21,074 nucleotides of DNA from IMG/VR virus record IMGVR_UViG_3300040815_000435, positions 1-21,074 of that record; one strand, 5' to 3'. This DNA is from a virus. Under the pieces are notes generated by a model. The model was not told the DNA's origin, ran no database searches, and saw nothing but the letters and a program-made list of their open reading frames with translations. Made by a program: the position numbers and the translations under genes. Positions 20,868-21,074 of the stretch are shown here, one piece after another. Positions within the stretch are counted from its first letter, which is position 1, and each line of letters begins with the position of its first letter.

Positions 20868-21074
20868 AGCCGCCTCTATGGACGTACTGGAGCAATTACA
20901 CGCTGCGGTCGCCAAGACACTTACAGATGCCCTTACGGGCGCAGAGGAAGTGAGCCCTCAGATGCTCGCACAGGCCATCAAGTTTCTCAAAGAGAACGGT
21001 GTTGAGCCTGCAAAGGATGTCGATCACTCGGCCCTCGATGCACTCTCGGAGCAAGTCTCCAAGTTTGTCTCAGG
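20860..21074 (+). CDS. Terminase small subunit, T7 gp18-like, 3' partial
   Basis: The frame opens at ATG 20860 (MSKAASMDVLEQLHAAVAKT) and runs off the window after 71 codons; T7 gp18 has 89. The pattern 'LEQLHAAVAKTLTDALTGAE' then 'VSPQMLAQAIKFLKENGVEP' resembles small terminases of T7-like and many other phages: an Ala/Leu helix, an acidic turn, then the 'sp..l..ai.fLk.n.i' helix. The small subunit recognises concatemeric DNA and regulates the large subunit, whose gene should lie just beyond the window. GGAG at 20846-20849 gives a ten-base spacer. The first eight bases overlap the upstream gene. Confidence 0.82.
   Translation, partial: MSKAASMDVLEQLHAAVAKTLTDALTGAEEVSPQMLAQAIKFLKENGVEPAKDVDHSALDALSEQVSKFVS

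Overview
The window is the virion-structure (late) arm of a T7-like podovirus (an Autographiviridae-type gene plan). All genes are on the + strand, tightly packed, often joined by overlapping stop and start codons. Reading left to right it holds: the portal (5' end missing), the scaffold, two small holin-like membrane proteins, a 525-bp non-coding stretch rich in repeats and hairpins, the major capsid protein, tail tubular proteins A and B, four internal virion proteins equivalent to T7 gp13, gp14, gp15 and gp16, a long tail fibre, a secreted trypsin-like protease, a small membrane/coiled-coil protein, and the start of the small terminase subunit (3' end missing). The host cannot be fixed from sequence alone. 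The moderately GC-rich coding and the resemblance of one holin-like gene to the three-TM holins of alphaproteobacterial gene transfer agents suggest a (probably marine) alphaproteobacterium; this is inference.

The order portal-scaffold-capsid-tail A-tail B-gp13-gp14-gp15-gp16-fibre-small terminase is exactly that of T7, and most proteins have the expected length. Departures from T7 are the interesting part. (1) The holin-like genes lie between scaffold and capsid instead of after the tail fibre. (2) A long structured non-coding leader sits before the capsid gene, with a terminator-like hairpin, a duplicated CGGTAAYGCGTAT element and alternative hairpins. (3) The gp16-equivalent is 2006 residues, much longer than the 1318 of T7. 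It shows no recognisable N-terminal lytic transglycosylase, but carries an HEFQH zinc-metallopeptidase motif set in a polyvalent-protein-like module, and a repeated P-G/R-F-S linker motif. (4) The spot where T7 has its holin is occupied by a predicted exported, possibly lipid-anchored, serine protease translationally coupled to a TM/coiled-coil protein.

Two good intrinsic terminators divide the region: one directly after the capsid gene (the T7 T-phi position) and one between the gp16-equivalent and the tail fibre. They suggest three transcription blocks: portal through capsid, tail tube through ejection proteins, and fibre through terminase. No phage RNA polymerase, replication gene, endolysin, tRNA, CRISPR array, insertion sequence or terminal repeat is seen in the window.
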